Position numbers and translations under genes: made by a program. Below are positions 54,022-62,090 of a stretch of DNA of 64,000 nucleotides, in pieces. The notes below the pieces were generated by a model. That model ran no database searches and was not told where the DNA came from. It saw only the letters and a program-made list of their open reading frames with translations. Source of the DNA: Brevundimonas aveniformis DSM 17977. GTDB lineage: Bacteria > Pseudomonadota > Alphaproteobacteria > Caulobacterales > Caulobacteraceae. Positions within the stretch are counted from its first letter, which is position 1. Every line of letters begins with the position of its first letter. The stretch lies in assembly GCF_000428765.1 (NCBI RefSeq), contig NZ_AUAO01000003.1:372001-436000 (forward strand), written 5' to 3'.

Positions 54022-55050
54022 ATGCTGCAAGTCATCAAGAAGTCAGACCTCCCAGCTTTCCGTCGCAATCTCATTGATGCTCTCTCGCAAGGCTTCACAG
54101 AGACCCACGTCCGCACTTTGACGACTCCTGGCGGACCTATCCATGACGCCGAACTCACTTGGCATCCTACGATTGGCCTCTGGTCTTACCTCTCGCCAGA
54201 GTCATACGAGGGGCGCCGATGGCTCTGTTGGTACGGCATCGACATTGGTCAGCCCAATCGTCCGCTGCAGCCGGCAGTCGAGATCAACCTGTCCACATCT
54301 CCGACTGATAAGCAGCCAAACGGTCGAGCTCTCGTAGACCTTGAGGCTGGCGAGCACTTCTTGGGTCATAAGGGCAGTCTCGGTGGTGGCCGCGGCGGCC
54401 AACTCACGTTGGAAGAATTTCAGCGTCACATTCAGGGATTTGGGAAGGACATAATCCAGCTCGACGCCAAGCGCGAAGAGAGCGTTTTTGTGATCGGAGG
54501 GCTGAAAGACCCTCGGTTCCTTACCCACGTCAGGGACTATGTTGCCGAGTGCGCAAGACTGCGCGCTGAGGCCAAGTCAGGGCGCCTAAGCTCTGTCGGC
54601 TCGGCACCCGACAAGTCGGGGGGCTTCCGCCCCGAATGTGATCAAGATGGCTTTATGACACGTCCGGCCGCAGAAGTGCGAAGGATAAGGAGAGTGCATG
54701 GGCGCGTGGTCAACGCGCTGAAGGACCGCTTGGGACCCTCCGCCCGGAATAGTGCGCATTTTAGCATGCGGCCTGATCTCTATCTGCCAGGAAAGGCAGG
54801 CCGTATGGCCACCTTGTTTGAGGTGAAGGCAACCTCCGACACGCAAAGCTGGTTCACAGCGATCGGTCAGCTAATCGTGTATGCAGCCGACCAAAATCCA
54901 GCTCCTCGGCGCGTACTAGTATGTCCCGGAAAACTCGAACATTCATCGTTCAAGCAAGCACTGAAGGCCCTTAAAATCTCCGTCGTCACATTTGAGGAGA
55001 CCAAAGGCCGGGGGGTGGAGTTTAAGGGCCTGGACGAACTCGGCTTCTAA
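54022..55050 (+). CDS. Candidate PD-(D/E)XK nuclease, uncharacterised
   Basis: 342-residue protein of no named family I recognise. Its C-terminal part (about 215-342) has a plausible nuclease core: Asp252 in MRPDLYLPG, then Glu267-x-Lys269 in LFEVKAT and Gln283 in AIGQLIVYAAD, the order and spacing of PD-(D/E)XK enzymes. The N-terminal ~180 residues look like a separate mixed domain (WYGIDIGQP, GRALVDLEAG). ATG at 54022 has GAGAG nearby. Divergent from the HTH/coiled-coil gene across ~160 bases. Restriction or effector function is inferred from motif and neighbourhood. Confidence 0.7.
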   Translation: MLQVIKKSDLPAFRRNLIDALSQGFTETHVRTLTTPGGPIHDAELTWHPTIGLWSYLSPESYEGRRWLCWYGIDIGQPNRPLQPAVEINLSTSPTDKQPNGRALVDLEAGEHFLGHKGSLGGGRGGQLTLEEFQRHIQGFGKDIIQLDAKREESVFVIGGLKDPRFLTHVRDYVAECARLRAEAKSGRLSSVGSAPDKSGGFRPECDQDGFMTRPAAEVRRIRRVHGRVVNALKDRLGPSARNSAHFSMRPDLYLPGKAGRMATLFEVKATSDTQSWFTAIGQLIVYAADQNPAPRRVLVCPGKLEHSSFKQALKALKISVVTFEETKGRGVEFKGLDELGF

Positions 55051-55174
55051 CGCTGTGAGCTACCCCTGCGTCGCAGCCTAGTTCTCACCCAGGTCACTCC
55101 AAGCGAATTACGCGTCACAGCGGAGGCTGGCTGGAGAACCTAGTAGTTGGCCGCTAGGCTGATAACCTCGCAAC

Positions 55175-55414
55175 ATGGTTTCGTTCTCGCACAGAGCGCG
55201 GTTAGCGGCAGATCGCCTGGATCTGAGGAATGGCTTGGTGGCCGGGGAGGCTCGAGCGCTGCGATGGCGGAAGGCCGCGAGAAGCCTAGGAAGTTGGCGG
55301 TTTTGGAGCCGTGTCGCTTGGATATTGCGCCTCAGGCAATCGGAGTTGCCGGCGAGGCATGACACCGCAACGCGATACTGGCTGGATTGGGAAGAGTACC
55401 AAAGGCGGCGTTGA
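55175..55414 (+). CDS. Possible small basic protein
   Basis: 79-codon frame, Arg- and Trp-rich (SLGSWRFWSRVAWILRLRQS), starting MVSFSHRARL. There is no clear ribosome site and arginine-rich frames arise easily in high-GC DNA, so it may be spurious. It is reported because nothing else occupies the stretch. Confidence 0.25.
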   Translation: MVSFSHRARLAADRLDLRNGLVAGEARALRWRKAARSLGSWRFWSRVAWILRLRQSELPARHDTATRYWLDWEEYQRRR

Positions 55415-55473
55415 TGGTCGCCCCCGGCCCGACGACCGGGGGCTGTAAGCGAACTATTTCAGCGAGAAGCGGT

Positions 55474-55659
55474 CTAGGACGCTGGATCGTCGATATCAGC
55501 CGCGTAGACACCCAAGGCGCCTCTGAGGCCCAAGACGACATCGTCTAGCCTACGACTTTCGGCCAACTCGACCAGTTCTTGGAGCATATCGTGGATATAA
55601 CCACGGACGGCAATCTGGTCGGTCGTGGGCTTGGCATCGCGATGCATGTTCTTCTCCAT
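55474..55659 (-). CDS. Small helical protein, unknown
   Basis: 61-residue frame with a protein-like composition: MEKNMHRDAKPTTDQIAVRG, then an amphipathic helix HDMLQELVELAESRRLDDVV and an acidic end. A second ATG at 55647 is preceded by GGAGAAG and is the better start, giving 57 residues. No match is recognised. It looks like a small regulatory or antitoxin-sized protein, but no partner gene adjoins it. Confidence 0.45.
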   Translation of the reverse strand: MEKNMHRDAKPTTDQIAVRGYIHDMLQELVELAESRRLDDVVLGLRGALGVYAADIDDPAS

Positions 55660-55986
55660 AACCGCCGGAGTGGCGGCGACGGCGAAGGGCCGCGCACAGC
55701 GCGGGCGTGCGCGGGGCCGGGGTCGATCAACGCAAGGACTTGATTCACCCTATGAGAGAATTTGTCTAGCCCGCGCCCGCAATGCGCGAGCTCCAGCATC
55801 TCTGATGTGCACGGTGGCTACACGCAGGCAGCGCATTGTCCGGTGCACGTTGTTGCCGACCCCAGTCTCTGCGCTCGACCACTAGAGCTACGCTTCCAGG
55901 CAGGCGAGCGGTTGCGTGCCATTTGGTTATGCGCTTCTATCCTTTGGTCGTCTCGGGCGTGAGCGGCGCCCAAGCTCAATAAGTCG

Positions 55987-56826
55987 ATGGGGAGAGACGT
56001 GCCTTACACCGCCGAGATCAGCCGAGATCACCCTACGTGCATCATGTTCGTGATCGACCAGTCGGGCTCAATGAATGAGGCCATGTCGATTGGAAAATCG
56101 AAGGCGGAGTTCGTCGCTGACGTGCTCAACAAGACGATCTACACCCTCGTCACCAACTGCACGAAGGCTGATGGCGTACGAAATTACTTCGACATCGGCC
56201 TGATCACCTACGGTGGTTCTGGCGTCAATTCGGGGCTTAGGGGAGAAGGAATCAGCTCGATTGTCGATCTGGCTAACAACCCGCTGCGTGTTGAGGACAG
56301 GTCCAGAGTTGAGGACGATGGGGCCGGCGGCGTCTTCGAGAGGCGTGTGAAATTTCCAGTGTGGTTCGATCCAACCGCTTCCGGCGGCACGCCGATGTGC
56401 GCCGGCTTGACCAGGGCTGCTGAAGCCGTCGCGGCTTGGGCGGACGCTCACCCCTATTCCTATCCTCCGACCATCATTCACGTGACAGATGGTGAAGCAA
56501 CCGACGGTGATCCAGAGCACATCGGTGGCGCTCTCGGTCAGCTGACCACGCAGGATGGATCATGCCTCCTATTCAACATCCACGTGTCGTCTGAGCAGGC
56601 GGATAGCATCTCCTTCCCTGCTTCCGAGGCTGGCTTGCCGGACTCCTACGCTAGGATGCTCTTCAGAATGTCGAGCGCCATGCCCGACCACATTGCTCGG
56701 CTGGCGTCGGAGAAGAACTATAAGCTTTCTGATGGCTCACGCGGCTTCATGTTCAACGCAGATCCGCGAGGCATCGCGAACTTCTTCGATATTGGAACTC
56801 GGCCGCGCCTGACCGCTGACCGCTAA
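55987..56826 (+). CDS. von Willebrand A domain protein (TerY-like)
   Basis: 279-residue vWA protein. The MIDAS metal site is complete: Asp24-Gln-Ser26-Gly-Ser28 in IDQSGSMN, Thr135 in GGTPMCAG, Asp168 in VTDGEATDG. It begins near the N-terminus, as in TerY proteins of the tellurite/stress systems. It is first in a three-gene run, one base before the PP2C gene, with the kinase next. vWA-PP2C-kinase sets are known as TerY-P triads and are proposed to act in stress or phage response. ATG at 55987 was used; GTG at 55999 with GGGGAG upstream is an alternative. Confidence 0.88.
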   Translation: MGRDVPYTAEISRDHPTCIMFVIDQSGSMNEAMSIGKSKAEFVADVLNKTIYTLVTNCTKADGVRNYFDIGLITYGGSGVNSGLRGEGISSIVDLANNPLRVEDRSRVEDDGAGGVFERRVKFPVWFDPTASGGTPMCAGLTRAAEAVAAWADAHPYSYPPTIIHVTDGEATDGDPEHIGGALGQLTTQDGSCLLFNIHVSSEQADSISFPASEAGLPDSYARMLFRMSSAMPDHIARLASEKNYKLSDGSRGFMFNADPRGIANFFDIGTRPRLTADR

Positions 56827-56827
56827 C

Positions 56828-57526
56828 GTGGCTCAGAAGCGGCTGAGGGCATTCACAGCGCCCAAACATCCCAGCACTCCCAATGAGGACCGCTGGGCTG
56901 CTAACTCAAGTTTGGAGGCTATCGCAGTCAGCGATGGCGCTAGCGTATCTTTCGATCCCGCCCCGTGGGCAGACATGCTCGCAGCCGGCTTTGTCGCGGA
57001 CGAGACGATAGATGGCCACTGGCTCAGCCAGCTCGTTGATCGCTATGCCGCCAGTTACGACCGCGACGCCATGGACTGGATGCAGCAAGGCGCTTTCGAT
57101 CGTGGCAGCTTTGCATCTCTCCTGGGCGTCAGGTGGTCCAGCGGGGCTAGCCGAGTCGAGGTTGTCTGCATCGGGGACACGCTTCTCGCGCTGCTTGATG
57201 GGACAGACGTGAGGATCACCGCACCCTACACCGATCCAGCTGAGTTCAACGCGAGGCCAAGGCTGCTGGCGACACAGTCAGGAGAAAACGAAGATCTGAT
57301 CCAGGAGGGCGCGCTTGCCCTCACGACCTACGATCTCGCAGACTTCGACAACCCGGTTTTGGCGTTGATGACGGACGCACTGGGCCACTGGCTGCTCACA
57401 TTCCCGGAGCGAGCGCCCGAGCTCTTAGCCATCGAGCACCAGGACACTTTCGAGAATTTCGTGGAGCAAGAGCGCTCGGCAAGCCACATGCGTCGTGACG
57501 ATACGACGCTGGTAATCTTGGACTAG
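56828..57526 (+). CDS. PP2C-type protein phosphatase
   Basis: 232-residue PP2C-fold serine/threonine phosphatase. Metal-binding residues are visible: Glu20-Asp21 in TPNEDRW, Asp36-Gly in VSDGAS, Gly116-Asp117 in CIGDTLL, Asp183 in MTDALG and Asp224-Asp225 in RRDDTTLVI. It starts GTG one base after the vWA stop and ends four bases before the kinase start. With the kinase it forms an opposing pair; the vWA protein may be its target or sensor. This is the expected TerY-P layout; the substrate is unknown. Confidence 0.9.
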   Translation: MAQKRLRAFTAPKHPSTPNEDRWAANSSLEAIAVSDGASVSFDPAPWADMLAAGFVADETIDGHWLSQLVDRYAASYDRDAMDWMQQGAFDRGSFASLLGVRWSSGASRVEVVCIGDTLLALLDGTDVRITAPYTDPAEFNARPRLLATQSGENEDLIQEGALALTTYDLADFDNPVLALMTDALGHWLLTFPERAPELLAIEHQDTFENFVEQERSASHMRRDDTTLVILD

Positions 57527-57530
57527 CCGA

Positions 57531-59183
57531 ATGTCGCTGCCATCTGTCACCGACTACCACGATGCCGTTCAGTCGCCATCAAAGGCGTTCAGCGACCCCA
57601 CGCTTCGAGCCGGAACGCTTGCTACTAATGCCCTAGGCTTGCCGATGATGCTCGGCGGCGGATTGGCGATTACTTACCGGGTGCGCTCAGGGGAAAAAGA
57701 GTATGCGGTGAGGTGTTTCCACCAGGATGCGCCCGGGCTCGCATCTCGGTACGCGCAGATTTCGAGAGCTCTTCAAGGTCTCAAAAGCCCAAGCTTCGTC
57801 GCCTTCGAGTACCAAGCCGCCGGCATACTGGTCCGTGGGCAGCAGCATCCGATCGTCCGCATGGATTGGGTCGACGGGCAGACCTTAGATGCATATCTGC
57901 GCGATAACCTCTCGCAACCGACAAAGATCGCGCAGCTTCGGACCCGGTTCGCCGCCCTGGAGAAGCATTTGCGGTCCCAGGGGATCGCTCACGGTGACCT
58001 CCAGAATTTGAACGTCATCGTTCAAAACGACGACATTCGCCTTATCGACTATGACGGCATGTACGTGCCCGGAATGACAGCGGGGACAGGCTCTGAGGTT
58101 GGGCACAAAGCCTTTCAACACCCTGGCAGGACCACGCGCCATTTCGGCCCGGAAATAGATCGCTTTTCGTTCATCGCGATCGATCTCGGTTTGGAGGCGC
58201 TACAGCACCGCCCAACTCTGTTCCACGATCTCAAGCATGGTGGCGAGGCGATCGTCTTTTCCGCCACCGATTATGCGAACCCAAACAACTCCGCAGCCTT
58301 CGATGCTGTACGGGCGATCCCGGGTCTTAAAGACAAGGCAGATCGCTTAGCGGCGATTGCTACTGCCGATATGTCGCTTGTTCCTACGCTCGACGATTAT
58401 CTCAGCGGCCAGAACATACCGCGCCTGGTGGCAACCGCGGCTTCTGTCACGTCCGCCAGGCCTGCCAATCAGTATATCGGCGCGCATCCCGTTCTGGACG
58501 GGGCGGACTATGATTTGGTCCTCCGCCAGGTCGGCGAGCGCGTTGAACTCGTTGGCAAGATCGTCTCTGTGAAGGAAGGAGTCGGTCGCCGTGGTCGCGG
58601 CAGGGGCCAACCGTATGTGTTCGTGAACTTTGGCCCCTGGAACAGGCAAAGCGTGAAGATCACGCTCTGGTCTGACGGCCTGCAGCAGGTCCAGGCTCGG
58701 CCGAACCAGTCATGGGTGGGGAAATGGGTGAGCGTGACCGGTCTTATCGAACCGCCCTATCATGGCTCCTTTAGAGGCAATGCCTACTCAAGCGTGGGCA
58801 TTACGATCTCGTCAGAGGGTCAAATCGTCCATCTGGACGAGAAGGCAGCACGTTTGAGGTTGGCTACCGTCGGCCAAAGCGCCTCCAAGCCAGCCGGCGC
58901 CGCCTCGAACCAAGCTGTGCTCCAACGAGTCCGAGCCGGAGCGCCACTAACGTCAAAGACAGCGTCCAGCCCTTCCCGCCCAACCGCTCCAGTGTCATCC
59001 AATGCCGCGGTGATAGCTGCTTTGAAGGCTTCATCTCCCTCATCGAGTCCCGCTCCCTCCTTCAGGACTCCTCCGCGCTATCCGAGTACTGCACCTCGCA
59101 CCTCATCTGGATCTAGTTCCTGGTTCTGGACGATCTTGATCATCGGCGGCCTCCTGTTCCTCGCCAGTCAGTGTGGCGCCTAG
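57531..59183 (+). CDS. Protein kinase with OB-fold-like domain and C-terminal membrane anchor
   Basis: 550-residue protein. Residues ~40-300 are a protein-kinase-like domain: glycine loop LGGGLAITY, catalytic loop HGDLQNLN (His154, Asp156, Asn161) and DYDG (173-176) at the DFG position. The beta-3 lysine of AxK is Arg61 (AVRCF). Residues ~345-430 look like an OB fold (ELVGKIVSVKEGVG, VSVTGLIEPP). A Ser/Pro/Ala-rich linker leads to a C-terminal helix (~528-546, FWTILIIGGLLFLA) that should anchor it in the membrane. Third gene of the vWA-PP2C-kinase run. Confidence 0.87.
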   Translation: MSLPSVTDYHDAVQSPSKAFSDPTLRAGTLATNALGLPMMLGGGLAITYRVRSGEKEYAVRCFHQDAPGLASRYAQISRALQGLKSPSFVAFEYQAAGILVRGQQHPIVRMDWVDGQTLDAYLRDNLSQPTKIAQLRTRFAALEKHLRSQGIAHGDLQNLNVIVQNDDIRLIDYDGMYVPGMTAGTGSEVGHKAFQHPGRTTRHFGPEIDRFSFIAIDLGLEALQHRPTLFHDLKHGGEAIVFSATDYANPNNSAAFDAVRAIPGLKDKADRLAAIATADMSLVPTLDDYLSGQNIPRLVATAASVTSARPANQYIGAHPVLDGADYDLVLRQVGERVELVGKIVSVKEGVGRRGRGRGQPYVFVNFGPWNRQSVKITLWSDGLQQVQARPNQSWVGKWVSVTGLIEPPYHGSFRGNAYSSVGITISSEGQIVHLDEKAARLRLATVGQSASKPAGAASNQAVLQRVRAGAPLTSKTASSPSRPTAPVSSNAAVIAALKASSPSSSPAPSFRTPPRYPSTAPRTSSGSSSWFWTILIIGGLLFLASQCGA

Positions 59184-59282
59184 GATCAATACCCAGGTTG
59201 CTAGGCATCACCGGCTGCCGCAGCGTCCGACACAGCTTATTGGGTGACGCAGCCGCCTGGCTGCTGAGACTTTCTGAACTAG

Positions 59283-59921
59283 TCATCCGCGGGTCCGGAC
59301 GAACCGGACCCTACGCTGCCCCGCTATCAAGAACGCGTCATACCCTGCGCTTCGCCATGCCTCACGTTGGACGTTGGTGTGCGCAGACCGCGTATTAGCC
59401 CACCATTGAGGGCGCTCGGCGCTATGTGGTAAATCAATCCCAGTAACGCGCTCGAGTTCATCGAAACTCACGGTGAACTCGTTGCCCTGCTGACGCGAGA
59501 GCCATCTTGCAAGAGCGCCGTATTTGTTGGCTCGCGCCGAACCCTCAAACTGGTCGCGCAGCAGATCGGCCTCTTCATCTGAGAGTTCCGCGACTTTGTT
59601 CAGGCTGTGCCGGTAGAGCTTCGCGGCCAAGCCGTAGATGGGACCATCACCGACATCTCGAGAAGAGGCCAATTCCGCCTTTCCAAAAGATCGGGCCGCG
59701 AGCCTTTGCTCCACCCTCACTCCCAGGGTGATGGGAACTCCGTCCGTCGCCGCGACGATGGAGCCCAGGGCAGCTAGTCCTGTCCCGCCCGCGGTTTCGC
59801 TGAACCACACGAACACCTCATCACCCGCCGACGGCGCCGCTCCCTTAAAGCGCGGAGCCGTGATCAAGACCTGCTGATCGCTGAGGTCGATCGGATCAGC
59901 TTTGATGATGTAGGCTGCCAT
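59283..59921 (-). CDS. Hypothetical protein with DUF7662-like C-terminus
   Basis: 212-residue protein. The C-terminal ~90 residues carry LARWLSRQQGNEFTVSFDEL, then IDLPHSAERPQWWAN and AWRSAGYDAF, the pattern of the DUF7662 domain seen in accessory-genome proteins. The N-terminal ~110 residues (YIIKADPIDLSDQQVLITAP, then GDEVFVWFSE) look like a small barrel, possibly PUA/EVE-type, which would bind modified bases; this is a weak guess. It follows the 144-residue gene by four bases on the same strand, so the two form a unit. Confidence 0.7.
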   Translation of the reverse strand: MAAYIIKADPIDLSDQQVLITAPRFKGAAPSAGDEVFVWFSETAGGTGLAALGSIVAATDGVPITLGVRVEQRLAARSFGKAELASSRDVGDGPIYGLAAKLYRHSLNKVAELSDEEADLLRDQFEGSARANKYGALARWLSRQQGNEFTVSFDELERVTGIDLPHSAERPQWWANTRSAHTNVQREAWRSAGYDAFLIAGQRRVRFVRTRG

Positions 59922-59925
59922 TGGA

Positions 59926-60360
59926 TCACTTCGTCAGCATGGCGTTGAGCAGTCGCTCCGCCTGATCGAGGCTCGTCACCGTCAGGCGGACGACCGCTTG
60001 ATCGCGGAGGTCTGGCATCTGGTTGACGTTTGAATGCCGCCCCTTGCCGCCTTCAGTCGCCGGATAATCAGCCCGGGCGATCCCGCTCGGCAGTGATGCC
60101 GGCAGCGACGCTGCGGCCAACCACAAATGCTGGGGGCGGGTCTCAATCTGATGGCCAAGGCTCCAACCATTTGCGAGCCGATATCGGATCATCTTGGCCG
60201 TGGCCGGCGGGCATCCTTCATGGGGTTTCACGGCCGGATGGTTGACGAACAAGTCAGTCAGCTCAGCACGCAGCGGGGAAGGTGTTTTGTCTTCGGCATC
60301 AACGACGCGTCGCTGGATATCTTGGTAAGCGGTCAAGGTCGGTAATCTCACTGTTGGCAA
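59926..60360 (-). CDS. Hypothetical protein, first of a two-gene unit
   Basis: 144-residue soluble protein (MPTVRLPTLTAYQDIQRRVV), helical at both ends, with PATAKMIRYRLANGWSLGHQ in the middle. No motif is recognised. It is four bases upstream of the DUF7662-like gene, so they are probably co-expressed. The starts of this gene and the plus-strand gene at 60365 are nearly adjacent, so promoters overlap. Function unknown. Confidence 0.65.
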   Translation of the reverse strand: MPTVRLPTLTAYQDIQRRVVDAEDKTPSPLRAELTDLFVNHPAVKPHEGCPPATAKMIRYRLANGWSLGHQIETRPQHLWLAAASLPASLPSGIARADYPATEGGKGRHSNVNQMPDLRDQAVVRLTVTSLDQAERLLNAMLTK

Positions 60361-60391
60361 GCTATTGACGATTGTGGTGGCGGGACGATCA

Positions 60392-60733
60392 ATGTCGCCA
60401 ATGACAAAATCGGCTCACGATCTGCTTTCTGCGCTGGGGCTTACGGTCGTCGCCGGCGGTCCAAATGGCCGATATCCGAGAGCCATTCCTGGTCCCGCGA
60501 ACGGATACCGCTATTGGGCGACGACGAATGGTGGTGAGTTTCGCCTCGGTTTTCAGGCCCAACCGAAGGCGACGCTGTCCCCTAGCTTGCAGCGCCGCCT
60601 GGAGGATGCCGGCTTTGCTCTCACGCCAGCCCGCACCGAAGGCTTCATCACTGTTGGATCCAACTTCGACACCGCCATTGATCAAGGACGTGTCGTGATG
60701 GCGCGGCTTGAGGAACTGCTGCAAGGGCACTGA
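60392..60733 (+). CDS. Hypothetical protein
   Basis: 113-residue protein starting MSPMTKSAHDLLSALG. It is soluble, with a beta-rich middle (YRYWATTNGGEFRLGFQAQ) and helical end (VVMARLEELLQG). I prefer the plus-strand reading because its composition is more protein-like than that of the opposite frame. ATG at 60392 was chosen; TTG at 60365 would add nine residues. It is squeezed between a divergent gene and the convergent mcrC-associated gene, three bases away. Unrecognised. Confidence 0.6.
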   Translation: MSPMTKSAHDLLSALGLTVVAGGPNGRYPRAIPGPANGYRYWATTNGGEFRLGFQAQPKATLSPSLQRRLEDAGFALTPARTEGFITVGSNFDTAIDQGRVVMARLEELLQGH

Positions 60734-60735
60734 CC

Positions 60736-61017
60736 TCAGCCTGCAAGCGCGATCAGCGCCGTCGAGCCGCGATCCGTCTTCAAGAGCGCTTCCCAAAAGT
60801 CCTTTGTGGCGCCTTCCTCAGGCCTGAGTGCGTGGGTGGGGCGGCCGTCTGACCCGTCTCTCGCCTTGCGCCAGATCCCCACCACGCCATTGATCTCGAG
60901 CGCAACGAGTGAGCCGGCGCGAAGGTCGCCTAAGTGGGCGGCCAGATCAGCTTGGGGCTCGATATGACCTATCCAGAGGAGATGGTCGCGGATGGGGACG
61001 GATGCAGGCTCACTCAT
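60736..61017 (-). CDS. Small protein coupled to mcrC
   Basis: 93-residue soluble protein (MSEPASVPIRDHLLWIGHIE) with a beta-rich first half (GSLVALEINGVVGIWRKAR) and a helical end. Its ATG overlaps the mcrC stop by four bases, so it is translated together with the restriction genes. I know of no standard third gene at this place in McrBC operons, although accessory subunits and inhibitors occur in some. It may be a modulator, specificity factor or immunity protein; this is inference. Confidence 0.72.
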   Translation of the reverse strand: MSEPASVPIRDHLLWIGHIEPQADLAAHLGDLRAGSLVALEINGVVGIWRKARDGSDGRPTHALRPEEGATKDFWEALLKTDRGSTALIALAG

Positions 61018-62090
61018 GCTGCCCCCCGCCTTCCGTCGCCCTGGTCATTTGACGCAGCGAAGCTGAACGGGATGGCCAGCAGTTCATCATGGATTTCACG
61101 CCACGGACGGGTGAAGTCCACGGACTGAACGAGCACCTCGTGGCCTCTGATTTGATAGCGGAGCGAAAGGCCATCTCCGTTCGCCGGATAGATGAGCGCC
61201 CCATCGCACGGAAGGTGGGGCGCCCTTAGCTGGGCGTGCTCCAGATAGGCGTAGAGCTGATAGAGGTGACCCGACCTGACCTTGCCTGGGCCAGCGCGCG
61301 AGGCGAGCATCTCTTTGTAGAACTTCGCGTCCATCACGATCGTCTGATGCCGCGACCTGAGCGTAATGTCCGTCTCCATCATCGGCAGATAACCGTCGGC
61401 CGCTGCCTCAAGAGGCGTTGCGTCCCAGCTCATCATTTCTCGCCCGACCCTGAAGTCGCGCTGCTCGTGAGCATAGAAATTGCGCAGGAAGTCCTCGAAC
61501 ACTGCCGACATGACGACCTCGTCCTTGAGGATATCGGCAAAGCGCGCACTGTGTCCGTCTGGGTCGGCGACCTGTGCGCGGAAAACCAGATGGCAAAGAC
61601 GGATCAGCGGTCGATAGTGCGCCGAATTCCGGCTCAGCTGCATTCCGCTAAACGCGCGTTCTGAGAGCCTGATGTCGGACACCTGAGCGAGCTTTTGGAC
61701 AAGCACGCCCAGCTCGTGGGCAAGTTCGCCGTCGATGCCGCGCGTTCGAGCCAAGGTCCGCGCCGTTGCCTTCAGGACCTGATTTTGGGGGACGTCCACC
61801 GTCAGCTCGTCGAACGCGCAGATCACGGCTCCGCGTCGCATCGACTGCGACTTGATAATGCTGTCGATCAGCATTCGGCCGCGTGGCGCTCGGGTCTCTT
61901 CAACGAAGCTTTGATAGCCACGATCGAGGCCGCGACGCACGAGCTTGTTGGCCCCATTCACAAGCAAGCGCGCAAACAGGTTCGGCAGGTCCGGCGCCTC
62001 GTCGACACCGGTTTCGATTGCCTCTCCTTCCGGAAACTTCTGCCAGGCGTAGCAGAACAGCAGGTACAGATTACGGATTGGGATTGTCAT
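61014..62090 (-). CDS. mcrC: McrC, nuclease subunit of the McrBC type IV restriction system
   Basis: 358-residue partner and nuclease of McrB. The N-terminus MTIPIRNLYLLFCYAWQKF is family-typical. The PD-(D/E)XK active site is Asp241 in METDITLR, Asp254-Ala-Lys256 in IVMDAKFYKE, with GHLYQLYAYL following, as in the McrC/5-methylcytosine restriction family. The start at 62090 overlaps the mcrB stop by four bases; the eight upstream in-frame residues lie in mcrB and were dropped. With McrB it cleaves DNA carrying modified cytosines. Confidence 0.95.
   Translation of the reverse strand: MTIPIRNLYLLFCYAWQKFPEGEAIETGVDEAPDLPNLFARLLVNGANKLVRRGLDRGYQSFVEETRAPRGRMLIDSIIKSQSMRRGAVICAFDELTVDVPQNQVLKATARTLARTRGIDGELAHELGVLVQKLAQVSDIRLSERAFSGMQLSRNSAHYRPLIRLCHLVFRAQVADPDGHSARFADILKDEVVMSAVFEDFLRNFYAHEQRDFRVGREMMSWDATPLEAAADGYLPMMETDITLRSRHQTIVMDAKFYKEMLASRAGPGKVRSGHLYQLYAYLEHAQLRAPHLPCDGALIYPANGDGLSLRYQIRGHEVLVQSVDFTRPWREIHDELLAIPFSFAASNDQGDGRRGAA

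Larger units (their letters stand above)
55051..55986. other. Gene-poor 0.9 kb stretch in the accessory block
   Basis: Only small frames are plausible here: 55175-55414 (+) and 55474-55659 (-), listed separately. An open minus-strand frame of 43 codons without a start codon ends at 55750. An eight-base hairpin CCGCGCAC / GTGCGCGG lies at 55690-55714 without a T-tract. A D-arm-like GCTC/GAGC pair sits at 55873-55888. No transposase remnant, CRISPR repeat or convincing RNA gene was found. Confidence 0.45.

Noticed and set aside
55690-55714. Eight-base GC hairpin
   Set aside because: No T-tract follows on either strand and no gene ends beside it, so it is not called a terminator.
55873-55888. 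GCTC/GAGC pair resembling a tRNA D-arm on the minus strand
   Set aside because: No anticodon stem, T-arm or acceptor pairing could be completed around it, so it is not called a tRNA or tRNA remnant.
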